Assembly: GCF_000244915.1 (NCBI RefSeq) | Contig: NZ_CM001442.1 | Coordinates: forward strand, 5,704,001-5,768,000 | DNA from: Bradyrhizobium sp. WSM471 | Lineage (GTDB): Bacteria; Pseudomonadota; Alphaproteobacteria; Rhizobiales; Xanthobacteraceae | Length of the DNA stretch: 64,000 bases | Direction of reading: 5' to 3' | In this document: piece after piece, positions 33,629 through 41,590 of the stretch | Numbering within the stretch: position 1 is the stretch's first letter | Layout of the letters: each line of letters opens with the position of its first letter | The notes under the pieces: model-generated | What the model was told of the DNA's origin: nothing | Databases searched by the model: none | Seen by the model: only the letters and a program-made list of their open reading frames with translations | Translations under genes and position numbers: made by a program

Positions 33629-35475
33629 GTTTGGACGTAGTCTCCCGGCGCGTCGGGCAGGCTGTCGACGTTCCCAAACCCCATCCGTGGCGGCTCATTG
33701 AGTACACCAGAGCGGGCGGTCAGCCATCTGGACCATTCTTGCCACCACGACCCCTTCGCATGCGGTGCCAGTTTCAGCCATTCATCGCGGTCGACATAGG
33801 GCGCATCCGCCGCCTTGGTCATGATCTGGTAGCTGTGCCCGGGCTCCTCAGGAGGCGCGACGATGCCGGCGTTATGGCCTCCGCTCGTCAACAGGAAGGT
33901 CACATCGGCGTCGACTTGATAGTGAATCTTGTAGACGGATTGCCACGGCGCCACGTGATCCCTGACCGTGCCGACAACAAACATCGGCGTGTGGATGTCG
34001 GAGAGTGATATGCTCTTGCCGTCGACGCGGTAACGACCTTCAGCCAGGTCATTGCTGAGGAACAGCTTGCGCAGATATTCAGAGTGCATGCGATAGGGCA
34101 AGCGCGTGGCGTCGGCATTCCAGGTCATCAAATCGCTCGGCGGCGCCCGCTCCCCCATCAGATAATTGTGCGAGAGCCGCGACCAGATCAGATCGTTCGA
34201 GCGCAGCAGCTGAAAAGCGCCGGCCATCTGCGTCGTATCGAGATAGCCTCGCTCCCACATCATGTCTTCCAGGAACGAGACCTGACTCTCGTTGATGAAA
34301 AGCGTCAGCTCGCCTGCTTCTGTGAAATCCGTCTGCGCAGCAAGCATCGTGATTGTCTTCAGCCGATTATCGCCGTCGCGCGCCATCGCTGCGGCCGCGA
34401 TCGACAACAAGGTGCCACCCAGGCAGTAGCCAAGCGCATGAACTTTCCGGCGCGGCAAGATGCAGGCGATCGCATCCAGCGCAGCAAGGACGCCCGATGT
34501 GCGATAGTCATCAAACGCCACGTCGCGATCGGGCGCGTTCGGATTGCGCCAGGATATCGCAAATACGGTGAAGCCCTCGCCGGTCAGATATTTGACGAGC
34601 GAGTTCCGCGGCGACAAGTCGAGGATGTAGTATTTCATGATCCATGCGGGCACGATCAGGATCGGCTCCGGCCGCACCTTTTCGGTAGTGGGATGATACT
34701 GGATCAGCTCGATCAGCTCGTTGCGATAGACGACCTTGCCGGGCGACGTCGCAACGGTCTTGCCGACAATGAACTGTTCGTTGCCGGTCGACTTCCCCGC
34801 GGAGAGCATGCGCATCAAGTCCCTGCACCAGTTCTGCCACCCGAGTACGAAATTCTCTCCCCCACTCTGTAAGGCCTTCTGAAGGACCTCGGGGTTGCTG
34901 GCAGCGAAATTCGATGGTGCAAGCATGTCGAGCATCTGGCGTCCCGAGAACTCGACGATTGCTTCATTCGTGGGGGCGACGCCACGCACACCCGTCGCAG
35001 CATCGTGCCACCACCGTTCTCCGAGGAGAAACGACTGCGCCATCAAGTTGAAAGGAGGGCTTTGCCATAACGGCCCTGCGAAGCGACGGTCCTGCGCTTG
35101 AGGCTTGATCACCGACCAAAGGTTTTGGCCTGGTGCAGCGGCATGCGCGACGGCGTCGAAATACCGGCTGGTGTCCCGAACGATCTCGCGCGTCCTCTCC
35201 AATTGGCGCTGCGGTGCTGCTGCAAGATGCGAACTCCAATCGAGATAGGCGAGCGACAGCGCTAATGGCGAAATGCCGCCGGTGAATCGCGCCAGCATCG
35301 CATGGAAGGCCCGATCGAGCGGATATGGTTCGGGCACGGACGGCGCATCGCCAGCCGGAATACGCTCCTGAACGGTCGCGGCCGGCGTTGCGGAACCCTT
35401 TACCAGATCAACGGGCGGCTCGGACGCCAGTTGCCCTTCGGCTAGCAGGAGGTTCGATGCCTGCGTGACATTCAT
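33625..35475 (-). CDS. phaC: Class I poly-3-hydroxyalkanoate synthase
   Basis: This 616-residue enzyme polymerises hydroxyacyl-CoA into storage polyester. The nucleophile is C351 in ALGYCLGGTLLSIA (lipase-box variant G-x-C-x-G). The catalytic Asp lies in VVGTVRDHVAPW near residue 505 and the His in TSGGHNAGIVAPPEEPGH near 535. The N-terminal domain (FTGGISPLALSLAYLDWSSH) is also typical. The start overlaps the stop of the phasin-like gene upstream by 4 bp. This may be a second PHA synthase in the genome, specialised for low oxygen, since it lacks phaA/phaB neighbours. Confidence 0.95.
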   Translation of the reverse strand: MNVTQASNLLLAEGQLASEPPVDLVKGSATPAATVQERIPAGDAPSVPEPYPLDRAFHAMLARFTGGISPLALSLAYLDWSSHLAAAPQRQLERTREIVRDTSRYFDAVAHAAAPGQNLWSVIKPQAQDRRFAGPLWQSPPFNLMAQSFLLGERWWHDAATGVRGVAPTNEAIVEFSGRQMLDMLAPSNFAASNPEVLQKALQSGGENFVLGWQNWCRDLMRMLSAGKSTGNEQFIVGKTVATSPGKVVYRNELIELIQYHPTTEKVRPEPILIVPAWIMKYYILDLSPRNSLVKYLTGEGFTVFAISWRNPNAPDRDVAFDDYRTSGVLAALDAIACILPRRKVHALGYCLGGTLLSIAAAAMARDGDNRLKTITMLAAQTDFTEAGELTLFINESQVSFLEDMMWERGYLDTTQMAGAFQLLRSNDLIWSRLSHNYLMGERAPPSDLMTWNADATRLPYRMHSEYLRKLFLSNDLAEGRYRVDGKSISLSDIHTPMFVVGTVRDHVAPWQSVYKIHYQVDADVTFLLTSGGHNAGIVAPPEEPGHSYQIMTKAADAPYVDRDEWLKLAPHAKGSWWQEWSRWLTARSGVLNEPPRMGFGNVDSLPDAPGDYVQT

Positions 35476-35969
35476 GGCTGGATATTCTTAGGCGTTTCGG
35501 ATTTTCCGTCAGCGACAGCGCTGGTCAGCCGCGGCCGCTCGTTCAGCATGCCAAGGATGGCTGCCGCGACCCGTTCGCCATGCCGAAAATACCGATCGCA
35601 GTCGCGACGAATGAAGTCGAGCTGATGCTGGCTGCATTCCCGGTACATGGTTGTCCAATCCTTCACGGAGTGAGAGCCTGCCAGTTTCGACACGAACTCC
35701 GCGAACAAATGTGTCTCGGTTTGCGTTCGGTCCAGGAGTTCGTTGGCCATGAACACGACCTCCTCGAATATGAGCCCCTGCGCTCCAAGGGCGGTATCCA
35801 GCGCACGCTGGTTCGCGCTGGCCAGCCCTGCAATTGGATTGGAGGGCAACGGTTCGGCCGCAGGCTCTTGCAACTGGACGAGCTCACTCACGATCAGGCT
35901 CCTGATCACCCACAAGGGGCGCTTCTCCATCAGGGTACAGTCAACCGGGCCGGAAACGTTGAGCTGCAT
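35472..35969 (-). CDS. Phasin-like protein preceding PHA synthase
   Basis: This 165-residue, mostly helical protein has the size and amphipathic character of granule-associated phasins: LASANQRALDTALGAQGLIF, EFVSKLAGSHSVKDWTTMYR, QHQLDFIRRDCDRYFRHGER. I chose the ATG at 35969 (a TTG lies one codon upstream). Its 3' end overlaps the phaC start (ATGA). An FNR/FixK-type box at 36006-36019 is centred about 43 bp upstream, so a transcript starting at -41.5 would be nearly leaderless; an internal ATG at 35930 is possible. No signal peptide is seen. Confidence 0.7.
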   Translation of the reverse strand: MQLNVSGPVDCTLMEKRPLWVIRSLIVSELVQLQEPAAEPLPSNPIAGLASANQRALDTALGAQGLIFEEVVFMANELLDRTQTETHLFAEFVSKLAGSHSVKDWTTMYRECSQHQLDFIRRDCDRYFRHGERVAAAILGMLNERPRLTSAVADGKSETPKNIQP

Positions 35970-36005
35970 CAAGTCGGGCTACTCGCCGCGGCGGACTTTC
36001 CTTGA

Positions 36006-36019
36006 TTGACCTGCGTCAA
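36006..36019. promoter_or_regulatory. FNR/FixK box between phasin/phaC and CBS-BON genes
   Basis: TTGACCTGCGTCAA has symmetric TTGAC/GTCAA half-sites. It is centred 70.5 bp before the CBS-BON ATG and about 43 bp before the phasin-like ATG. Confidence 0.7.
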
Positions 36020-36082
36020 ATCCAATCGCCATGCCGAGATTAAGCTCAACTTCAGAGTCATCAAAAGCCAGCGGAGACTGCC

Positions 36083-36811
36083 ATGCGTGCCCATCAGATC
36101 ATGACCCGGTCGGTCATCTCGGTTACCCCCGACACCAGCATCGTCGAGGCGGCAAACATCATGCTGAAGCGGCATGTCAGCGGTCTCACGGTTGTGGACG
36201 GCGCCGGCAAGCTGATCGGCGTGGTCTCGGAAGGCGACTTCATCCGCCGCAGCGAAATCGGCACGGGACGCAAGCGCGGGCGCTGGCTGCGGTTCATTCT
36301 CGGATCCGGCAAATCGGCCAACGACTTCATCCACGAGCACGGCCGCAAGGTCTCGGAGGTGATGACCCCTTCACCGGTGACCATCAGCGAGGATACGGCA
36401 CTTGCCGAGATCGTCGACCTCATGGAACGGAACAATGTGAAGCGTCTGCCGGTGATCCACGGCGACAAAATCGTCGGCATCGTGTCGCGGGCGAACCTGC
36501 TCCAGGCGGTGGCGGACCTCGCCCGGGACGTACCCGACCCGACCGCGGACGACGATCACATTCGCAGCCGCATCATCGATACCATGGAGAAGAACGACTG
36601 GTGCCCGTTCGGGCTGAATGTCATCGTCCGCGACGGCATCGTTCATCTCAGCGGCGTCATCACCGAGGAGCGCGCGCGACAGGCCGCGGTCGTCGCAGCG
36701 GAGAACGTCAACGGCGTGAAGAAGGTGCATGACCATCTCTGCTGGGTCGACACCATGTCAGGAATATATCTGAACTCGCCCGAGGATGATGACCTCGCCA
36801 AAGCAAGCTGA
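36083..36811 (+). CDS. CBS-domain pair with C-terminal BON domain
   Basis: This 242-residue protein starts MRAHQIMTRSVISVTPDTSI with two CBS domains (about residues 7-60 and 92-150; VSGLTVVDGAGKLIGVVSEG and VKRLPVIHGDKIVGIVSRAN) that normally bind adenosine nucleotides, followed by a BON domain (about 160-230; GIVHLSGVITEERARQAAVV, NVNGVKKVHDHL). It has no signal peptide. GCGGAG lies seven bases before the ATG. With an FNR/FixK box upstream, it probably belongs to the low-oxygen set as an energy sensor. Confidence 0.9.
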   Translation: MRAHQIMTRSVISVTPDTSIVEAANIMLKRHVSGLTVVDGAGKLIGVVSEGDFIRRSEIGTGRKRGRWLRFILGSGKSANDFIHEHGRKVSEVMTPSPVTISEDTALAEIVDLMERNNVKRLPVIHGDKIVGIVSRANLLQAVADLARDVPDPTADDDHIRSRIIDTMEKNDWCPFGLNVIVRDGIVHLSGVITEERARQAAVVAAENVNGVKKVHDHLCWVDTMSGIYLNSPEDDDLAKAS

Positions 36812-36844
36812 CCAAGGCAAGCTGAGCGCGCGCCCGATCGCAGC

Positions 36845-37309
36845 TCAGCGCGGAATGACGGCGGTGGCTTCGATTTCGACGCGCGCCGCCTTCTCGACGA
36901 GGCGGGCGACCTGAACCAGCGCCATCGCTGGATAGTGGGTGCCGAAGATGGCGCGGTAGACCTTGCCGAGCTCTTTCAGGTTCGCCAGGTACTCGTCCAT
37001 GTCGACGACGTACCAAGTCAGGCGCACCAAATGCTCGGGCTGCGCGCCGCCCTCTGCGAGGATCGCGGCGATATTGCCTAGGGTTTGGCGCACTTGCGCG
37101 ACAAAACCCTCCGCGAGACGCTCCTCCGCATCCCAGCCGATGACGCCGCCGGTGACGACGATGCGTCCCTCGGCGGCCATGCCGTTGGCATAGCCTTTCG
37201 GCACCGGCCAACCGGACGGCTGGAGCACCTGCGCCCTGGCGCGGGTTTCGTCCTCGGCTGCTGTCGGCAGCGCCGCGAGGTGCGGGCCTTTCGGCGTCGT
37301 CACAGACAA
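36845..37309 (-). CDS. RidA-family protein
   Basis: This 154-residue protein belongs to the RidA/YjgF family, whose members hydrolyse reactive enamines and imines to ketones and ammonia. The sequence shows YANGMAAEGRIVVTGGVIGW, GNIAAILAEGGAQPEHLVRL and the C-terminal ARLVEKAARVEIEATAVIP, in which the conserved arginine position is occupied (VARLVEKAARVEIE). The start is GTG at 37309. It is downstream of the 2-aminobenzoate-CoA ligase gene by 13 bp. Anthranilyl-CoA degradation passes through an amino-enone, so a RidA here makes sense chemically as the step releasing ammonia; that is inference. Confidence 0.88.
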   Translation of the reverse strand: MSVTTPKGPHLAALPTAAEDETRARAQVLQPSGWPVPKGYANGMAAEGRIVVTGGVIGWDAEERLAEGFVAQVRQTLGNIAAILAEGGAQPEHLVRLTWYVVDMDEYLANLKELGKVYRAIFGTHYPAMALVQVARLVEKAARVEIEATAVIPR

Positions 37310-37322
37310 TTCTCTATCCTTC

Positions 37323-39014
37323 TCATTCCGCCGCGACGCCGGAGGACGTCACCGCGGTCTGCACCAGTTGCCGCAGGGCAAAGCGCTTTAGTTTGCCGGT
37401 CTCGGTCTTCGGGAGTTGCGTCACGAACTCGATCGCGCGCGGATATTTGTATGGCGCGATCTCGCGTTTGACATGCTCCTGCAACGCAGTCACGAGCTCG
37501 GCGTCCGGCATTACGCCCGGTGCGGCAATGACATAGGCCTTCACAATCATGCCGCGCGCCTCGTCCGGCGCGCCGACGACCCCGCACTCGACGACGGATG
37601 GGTGCGTGAGCAGCGCCGCCTCGACGTCCGTGCCTGCGATGTTGTAGCCCGCCGACACGATCATGTCGTCCGAGCGTGACTGGTACCAGAAATAGCCCTC
37701 GCTATCCATCAGATAGGTGTCGCCGGTAATGTTCCAGCCGTTCTGGACGTATTTGCGCTGCCGCTCGTCGGCGAGATAACGGCATCCGGTCGGCCCGCGG
37801 ACGGCGAGCCGTCCCATCGTGCCCGGCGGCAAATCATTGCCGGACTCATCGACGATCTTCGCCTCATATCCTGGCACCGGCTTGCCCGTCGCACCGGGGC
37901 GGATTTCGTCCTCGGTCGCGCTGATGAAGATGTGCAGCAGCTCGGTCGAGCCGATGCCGTCCATCAGCTTGATGCCGGTCGCCTTCAGCCAAGCATCGAA
38001 TGTCGGCTTGGGCAGCGTCTCGCCGGCGGACACGCATTTGCGAAGCGAGGAAATATCGCGGCCCGGAAGCTTGCCAATCATCGCCCGGTACGCGGTCGGC
38101 GCGGTGAAACAGACCGTCGTCTTGTACTGCTCGATCGCATTCAGAATGTCGTCGGGCGCCGTCTTCTCCAGAACGACGAAGGAGGCGCCGATGTGCATCG
38201 GAAACAGCACACCGCCGAAGCCAAACGTGAAGGCGAGCGGTGCCGAGCCGACGAAGCGATCCTTCTGCTCCGCGCGCAGGATGTTGCGCGCATAGCCATC
38301 GCACACCGCCAGCATGTCACGGTGGAAATGCATGGTGCCCTTGGGATCGCCGGTCGTGCCCGACGTGAACGCGATCAGGCAGACGTCGTCGGAGGCGGTA
38401 TCGACAGCTTTGAACTCGGGACTTGCATCCCCCATCAGCGCCTCGAGCGAGTCACCGGCGCCGTTGCCCCAGTAGACCACGCGCTTGAGGCCGGGGCCTG
38501 CGGCTTTCGCCTTCTCCATTTCCTCGGCGAGCTTGCCATCGCAGAGCGCGAGCGTGATCTCCGCCTTCTGGATCGGATAAGACAGCTCCTTCGCACGCAA
38601 CAGCGGCATGGTCGCTACGACGATGCCTCCGGCCTTGATTACCGCCAGATAGGTCGCGACCATCATCGGATTGTTGGCCGAGCGAAGCAGCACGCGCCCG
38701 CCGGTGACGAGACCTAGCTTGCCGACCAGCACATTGGCGATGCGGTTCACGAGCGTTTGCAGCTCACGATAGGTGTAGCTGACGGCGGGGCTGATCACGC
38801 AGGGAGCGTCGCCATGTCCCTGCTCGACCCAGCGGTCGAGGAAATAGCTGACGCAGTTGAGGCGAGGCGGATATTGCAGTTCCGGTCGCGTGAAGATGAA
38901 TTCCGGCCAGAGCTCGCGTGGCGGAAGATGCTGCCGCGCGAACGCATCGACATGGGCAGTCGCGGCGTCGTCGTCACGCGAGCCCGAGACTTGAACCTTG
39001 GCGGCGTTGGCCAT
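37323..39014 (-). CDS. abmG: 2-aminobenzoate-CoA ligase-type (benzoate-CoA ligase family) enzyme
   Basis: This 563-residue AMP-forming ligase activates an aromatic acid to its CoA thioester. The AMP motif is FTSGTTGDPKGTMHFHRD near residue 220, and the C-terminal hinge and lysine are in YQSRSDDMIVSAGYNIAG and LPKTETGKLKRFAL. The N-terminus with LPPRELWPEFIF and the DMLAVCDGYARNIL segment resemble 2-aminobenzoate-CoA ligases rather than simple benzoate-CoA ligases. The partner monooxygenase/reductase at 42897 supports the anthranilate assignment; salicylate or another ortho-substituted benzoate remains possible. AAAGGAG precedes the ATG. The operator at 39066 lies 52 bp upstream. Confidence 0.85.
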   Translation of the reverse strand: MANAAKVQVSGSRDDDAATAHVDAFARQHLPPRELWPEFIFTRPELQYPPRLNCVSYFLDRWVEQGHGDAPCVISPAVSYTYRELQTLVNRIANVLVGKLGLVTGGRVLLRSANNPMMVATYLAVIKAGGIVVATMPLLRAKELSYPIQKAEITLALCDGKLAEEMEKAKAAGPGLKRVVYWGNGAGDSLEALMGDASPEFKAVDTASDDVCLIAFTSGTTGDPKGTMHFHRDMLAVCDGYARNILRAEQKDRFVGSAPLAFTFGFGGVLFPMHIGASFVVLEKTAPDDILNAIEQYKTTVCFTAPTAYRAMIGKLPGRDISSLRKCVSAGETLPKPTFDAWLKATGIKLMDGIGSTELLHIFISATEDEIRPGATGKPVPGYEAKIVDESGNDLPPGTMGRLAVRGPTGCRYLADERQRKYVQNGWNITGDTYLMDSEGYFWYQSRSDDMIVSAGYNIAGTDVEAALLTHPSVVECGVVGAPDEARGMIVKAYVIAAPGVMPDAELVTALQEHVKREIAPYKYPRAIEFVTQLPKTETGKLKRFALRQLVQTAVTSSGVAAE

Positions 39015-39065
39015 CGCACGCTCCTTTCAGCATGGAAAGCACCCGGCAGCACTAACTCGGAAACA

Positions 39066-39084
39066 TTTTAGGCTTAAAGCAATT
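39066..39084. promoter_or_regulatory. Operator A of the anthranilyl-CoA regulon (ligase-RidA unit)
   Basis: TTTTAGGCTTAAAGCAATT aligns without gaps with five other copies in this region. It ends 52 bp upstream of the ligase start. The identity with operator D continues on the right as TCGCGCAA. Confidence 0.75.
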
Positions 39085-39160
39085 TCGCGCAATAGCGGAT
39101 TTTGGGCATCCCATGCTTTTTCCGGCGGCAAACGGGATTGTGGGTGCCTCAGCCGCGGAC

Positions 39161-39679
39161 CTAGGCCCGGCGGCGAGCGGCCGATTTCTGCGCCGACGCC
39201 TTGGTCTTGGCGAGCAGGCGCATCAGCTCGCGCACATCCTTCGGCGTCAGATCGCCGAAGAGATCGGCGATCCAGGTCTCGTGTTCCGCGGCCATTCTGC
39301 GAAACTCGGCCCGACCGAGTTTGGTCAGCCGGATCACCTGGACGCGGCGGTCCGTCTCCGACGTGCGGCGGTCGAGATGACCGGATTCCACGAGGCGCTC
39401 GACGAGGCCAGTGACGTTGCCGTTCGACACCATCATGCGCTTGGAGACGTCGGACAGCGTCATGCCGTCCGGCGCCTTGTCGAGCTGCGCCATCAGATCG
39501 AAGCGAGGCAATGTGACGTCGAAGCGGTACCGCAGCCGGCCACGGACCTCGCCCTCGATCAGGGTCGTGCAGGTCAAGAGGCGCAGCCACAGCCGAAGCT
39601 CTTCGGCGTGATCCTCCGGCGTTTCGACGGCCTTGGTCTCGGAATCGAGCATGTTGATGCAGTCACTCTCGGCCGGCAT
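39161..39679 (-). CDS. MarR-family transcriptional regulator
   Basis: This 172-residue regulator has the MarR winged helix: TLSDVSKRMMVSNGNVTGLV followed by the wing SGHLDRRTSETDRRVQVIRL. MarR proteins commonly repress aromatic catabolism and release DNA on binding the acid or its CoA ester. The first in-frame ATG is 39679; an ATG at 39652 (MLDSETKAVE) is equally plausible and would put operator B 53 bp upstream, like operator A. It lies next to the ligase unit. The six-copy 19-bp motif is the likely binding site, including one in front of itself (39705-39723). Confidence 0.9.
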   Translation of the reverse strand: MPAESDCINMLDSETKAVETPEDHAEELRLWLRLLTCTTLIEGEVRGRLRYRFDVTLPRFDLMAQLDKAPDGMTLSDVSKRMMVSNGNVTGLVERLVESGHLDRRTSETDRRVQVIRLTKLGRAEFRRMAAEHETWIADLFGDLTPKDVRELMRLLAKTKASAQKSAARRRA

Positions 39680-39704
39680 GGGCGCCCGGCACGGAATCCC
39701 AACG

Positions 39705-39723
39705 TTTTGAGCTTCAAATAAAT
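39705..39723. promoter_or_regulatory. Operator B (MarR autoregulation)
   Basis: TTTTGAGCTTCAAATAAAT contains the cleanest dyad of the set, TTTGA-GCT-TCAAA, and lies just upstream of the marR start. Confidence 0.75.
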
Positions 39724-39773
39724 CGAAGCCGGCCGCAAGCCTAAAGCCGCACCAATCGACCGCATGCCGATTT

Positions 39774-39792
39774 CTTTAGGCTTCAAATAATT
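39774..39792. promoter_or_regulatory. Operator C (orphan receptor unit)
   Basis: CTTTAGGCTTCAAATAATT belongs to the six-copy set. It lies 136 bp before the receptor ATG, so it either reflects a long leader or serves marR and the receptor jointly with operator B, 51 bp away. A partial copy (AAGCCTAAA) occurs near 39738. Confidence 0.7.
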
Positions 39793-39927
39793 GGCGCGCC
39801 GCTTGCATGCACCGCTACCCGCAGGATGACGACTTGAGCTTAGCTTGCCGCGGCAGCAATCATCGGCATAAACTTGGATTGGAGTAGCGGCTTGCAGCGC
39901 AAGTCCTGTTGTCACGGGGGACAGATC

Positions 39928-41103
39928 ATGAAGACGCAAATGACGTTGGCCGCAGCCGCCTTGCTGCTTGGCACCGCGGTGAGTCCTTCCCTCGCCCAGG
40001 AGAAGATCAAGCTGGGTGTGATCGTGACCCTGTCGGGACCTGCCGCCGCGCTCGGCCAACAGGTTCGCGACGGCTTTGCGCTTGGGATGAAGGATCTCGG
40101 CGGCAAGATGGGCGGCCGCGATGTCGAGGTCGTCGTGGTCGACGACGAGTTGAAGCCGGACGCAGCGGTCACCAAGGTCAAGGGCCTTCTGGAGCGTGAC
40201 AAGGTCGACTTCGTGGTCGGCCCGATCTTCTCCAACATCCTCCAGGCGATCCACCGGCCGGTCACGGAATCGAAAACCTTCCTGATCAGCCCCAATGCCG
40301 GCCCGTCTACGTTTGCCGGCAAGGACTGCAACCCGTTCTTCTATGTGACCTCGTACCAGAACGACCAGGTGCACGAAATCCTCGGCAAGGTCGCGCAGGA
40401 TCGCGGCTACAAGCGCATGTATCTGATGGTGCCGAATTATCAGGCCGGCAAGGACTCGGTCGCGGGCTTCAAGCTCGACTACAAGGGCGAGATCGTCGAA
40501 GAATCCTACATGCCGCTCAACACGCTGGACTTCCAGCCGGAGCTTTCCAAGATTTCATCGCAAAAGCCGGATGCGCTCTTCACGTTCATGCCCGGCGGCC
40601 TCGGGGTCAATTTCGTCAAGCAATACCGGCAGGCCGGCCTCGCCGACAGCATTCCGGTGCTCTCGGCTTTCACGGTGGATGAATCGACCTTGCCGGCACA
40701 GCAGGACGCGGCGGTCGGCATGTTCGGCGGCGCGAACTGGGCTCCCAATCTCGACAATCCCCAGAACAAGAAGTTCGTCGCCGCCTACGAGGCCGCCTAT
40801 AACGGCGTGCCCGGTACCTACGCCTTCCAGGCATACGATGCCGCGATGCTGATCGACAGCGCCGTCAAGGCCGTGAAGGGCGACCTTTCCAATAAGGACG
40901 CGGTCGCGGCCGCTCTGAAAAAGGCCGACTTCACCTCCCTGCGCGGCGCCTTCAAGTTCAACACCAATGGTTATCCGATCCAGAATTTCTACCTGACCAA
41001 GGTCGCCAAGCGCGCGGACGGCAAGTTCCAGACCGAGATCGTCCAGAAAGTCTTCGAGAATTACGGCGACCGCTACGCCAAGGACTGCAAAGCGGCGAAC
41101 TAG
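39928..41103 (+). CDS. Leu/Ile/Val-type ABC transporter periplasmic receptor
   Basis: This 391-residue receptor belongs to the periplasmic-binding-protein type I family associated with branched-chain amino acid and aromatic acid uptake. The signal peptide is MKTQMTLAAAALLLGTAVSP with cleavage after SLAQ; the mature start EKIKLGVIVTLSGPAAALGQ is typical. I chose the ATG at 39928 with GGGGGACAG upstream. No permease or ATPase genes are nearby, so it is an orphan receptor that must use components encoded elsewhere. Operators B and C upstream link it to anthranilate-type catabolism. Confidence 0.92.
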   Translation: MKTQMTLAAAALLLGTAVSPSLAQEKIKLGVIVTLSGPAAALGQQVRDGFALGMKDLGGKMGGRDVEVVVVDDELKPDAAVTKVKGLLERDKVDFVVGPIFSNILQAIHRPVTESKTFLISPNAGPSTFAGKDCNPFFYVTSYQNDQVHEILGKVAQDRGYKRMYLMVPNYQAGKDSVAGFKLDYKGEIVEESYMPLNTLDFQPELSKISSQKPDALFTFMPGGLGVNFVKQYRQAGLADSIPVLSAFTVDESTLPAQQDAAVGMFGGANWAPNLDNPQNKKFVAAYEAAYNGVPGTYAFQAYDAAMLIDSAVKAVKGDLSNKDAVAAALKKADFTSLRGAFKFNTNGYPIQNFYLTKVAKRADGKFQTEIVQKVFENYGDRYAKDCKAAN

Positions 41104-41132
41104 GCCGCACGTCGCGTCGAGGGAGGATCACA

Positions 41133-41588
41133 ATGAAGAGCGAAATCACCGGCATTACACGGGCCAATGAGGGGATCCAGGGCATCTCCTGGAATATCCT
41201 CGGCCAGACCTATGTGCCGAAGAGCAACACGGAGCACAGCTTCTCCTGGCATGCGACGCTGCCGCCGGGCACGTTCGTGCCGCCGCACATCCATCCCGAC
41301 CAGGATGAATATCTCTACATGCTGGAGGGCAAGCTCGATTTCATGCTCGGCAATTCCGAGTCGCAGGCGACCGCGGGCGACCTGATCCGGCTCGGCATGG
41401 GCGTGCCGCACGGCATCTTCAACAAATCGGAGCAGACCGCGAAGGTGTTGTTCTGGGTGTCACCGACCCGCAAGCTATTCGACCTGTTTTGGGGCCTTCA
41501 CAACATGAAGGAACAGAAGCCCGAGGACGTGGTGGCGATGGCGGCCGAGTTCAACATCCATTTCCTGCCACCGCCTCCCGGCGGCTAG
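41133..41588 (+). CDS. Cupin-domain protein
   Basis: This 151-residue protein has a single cupin domain with metal-binding histidines in PGTFVPPHIHPDQDEYLYML (H-x-H-x4-E type, with E at the DEYLY position) and a second motif GVPHGIFNKSE. It follows the receptor gene by 29 bp with a GGGAGGA site and probably shares its transcript. Cupins of this size include dioxygenases, isomerases and binding proteins; the role here is unknown. Its stop is 2 bp from the stop of the convergent monooxygenase gene. Confidence 0.85.
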   Translation: MKSEITGITRANEGIQGISWNILGQTYVPKSNTEHSFSWHATLPPGTFVPPHIHPDQDEYLYMLEGKLDFMLGNSESQATAGDLIRLGMGVPHGIFNKSEQTAKVLFWVSPTRKLFDLFWGLHNMKEQKPEDVVAMAAEFNIHFLPPPPGG

Positions 41589-41590
41589 AT

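Noticed and set aside
21957..36811. The low-oxygen block as a mobile genomic island
   Set aside because: No integrase, tRNA, flanking repeats, IS element or change in base composition is visible; co-regulation is enough to explain the grouping.
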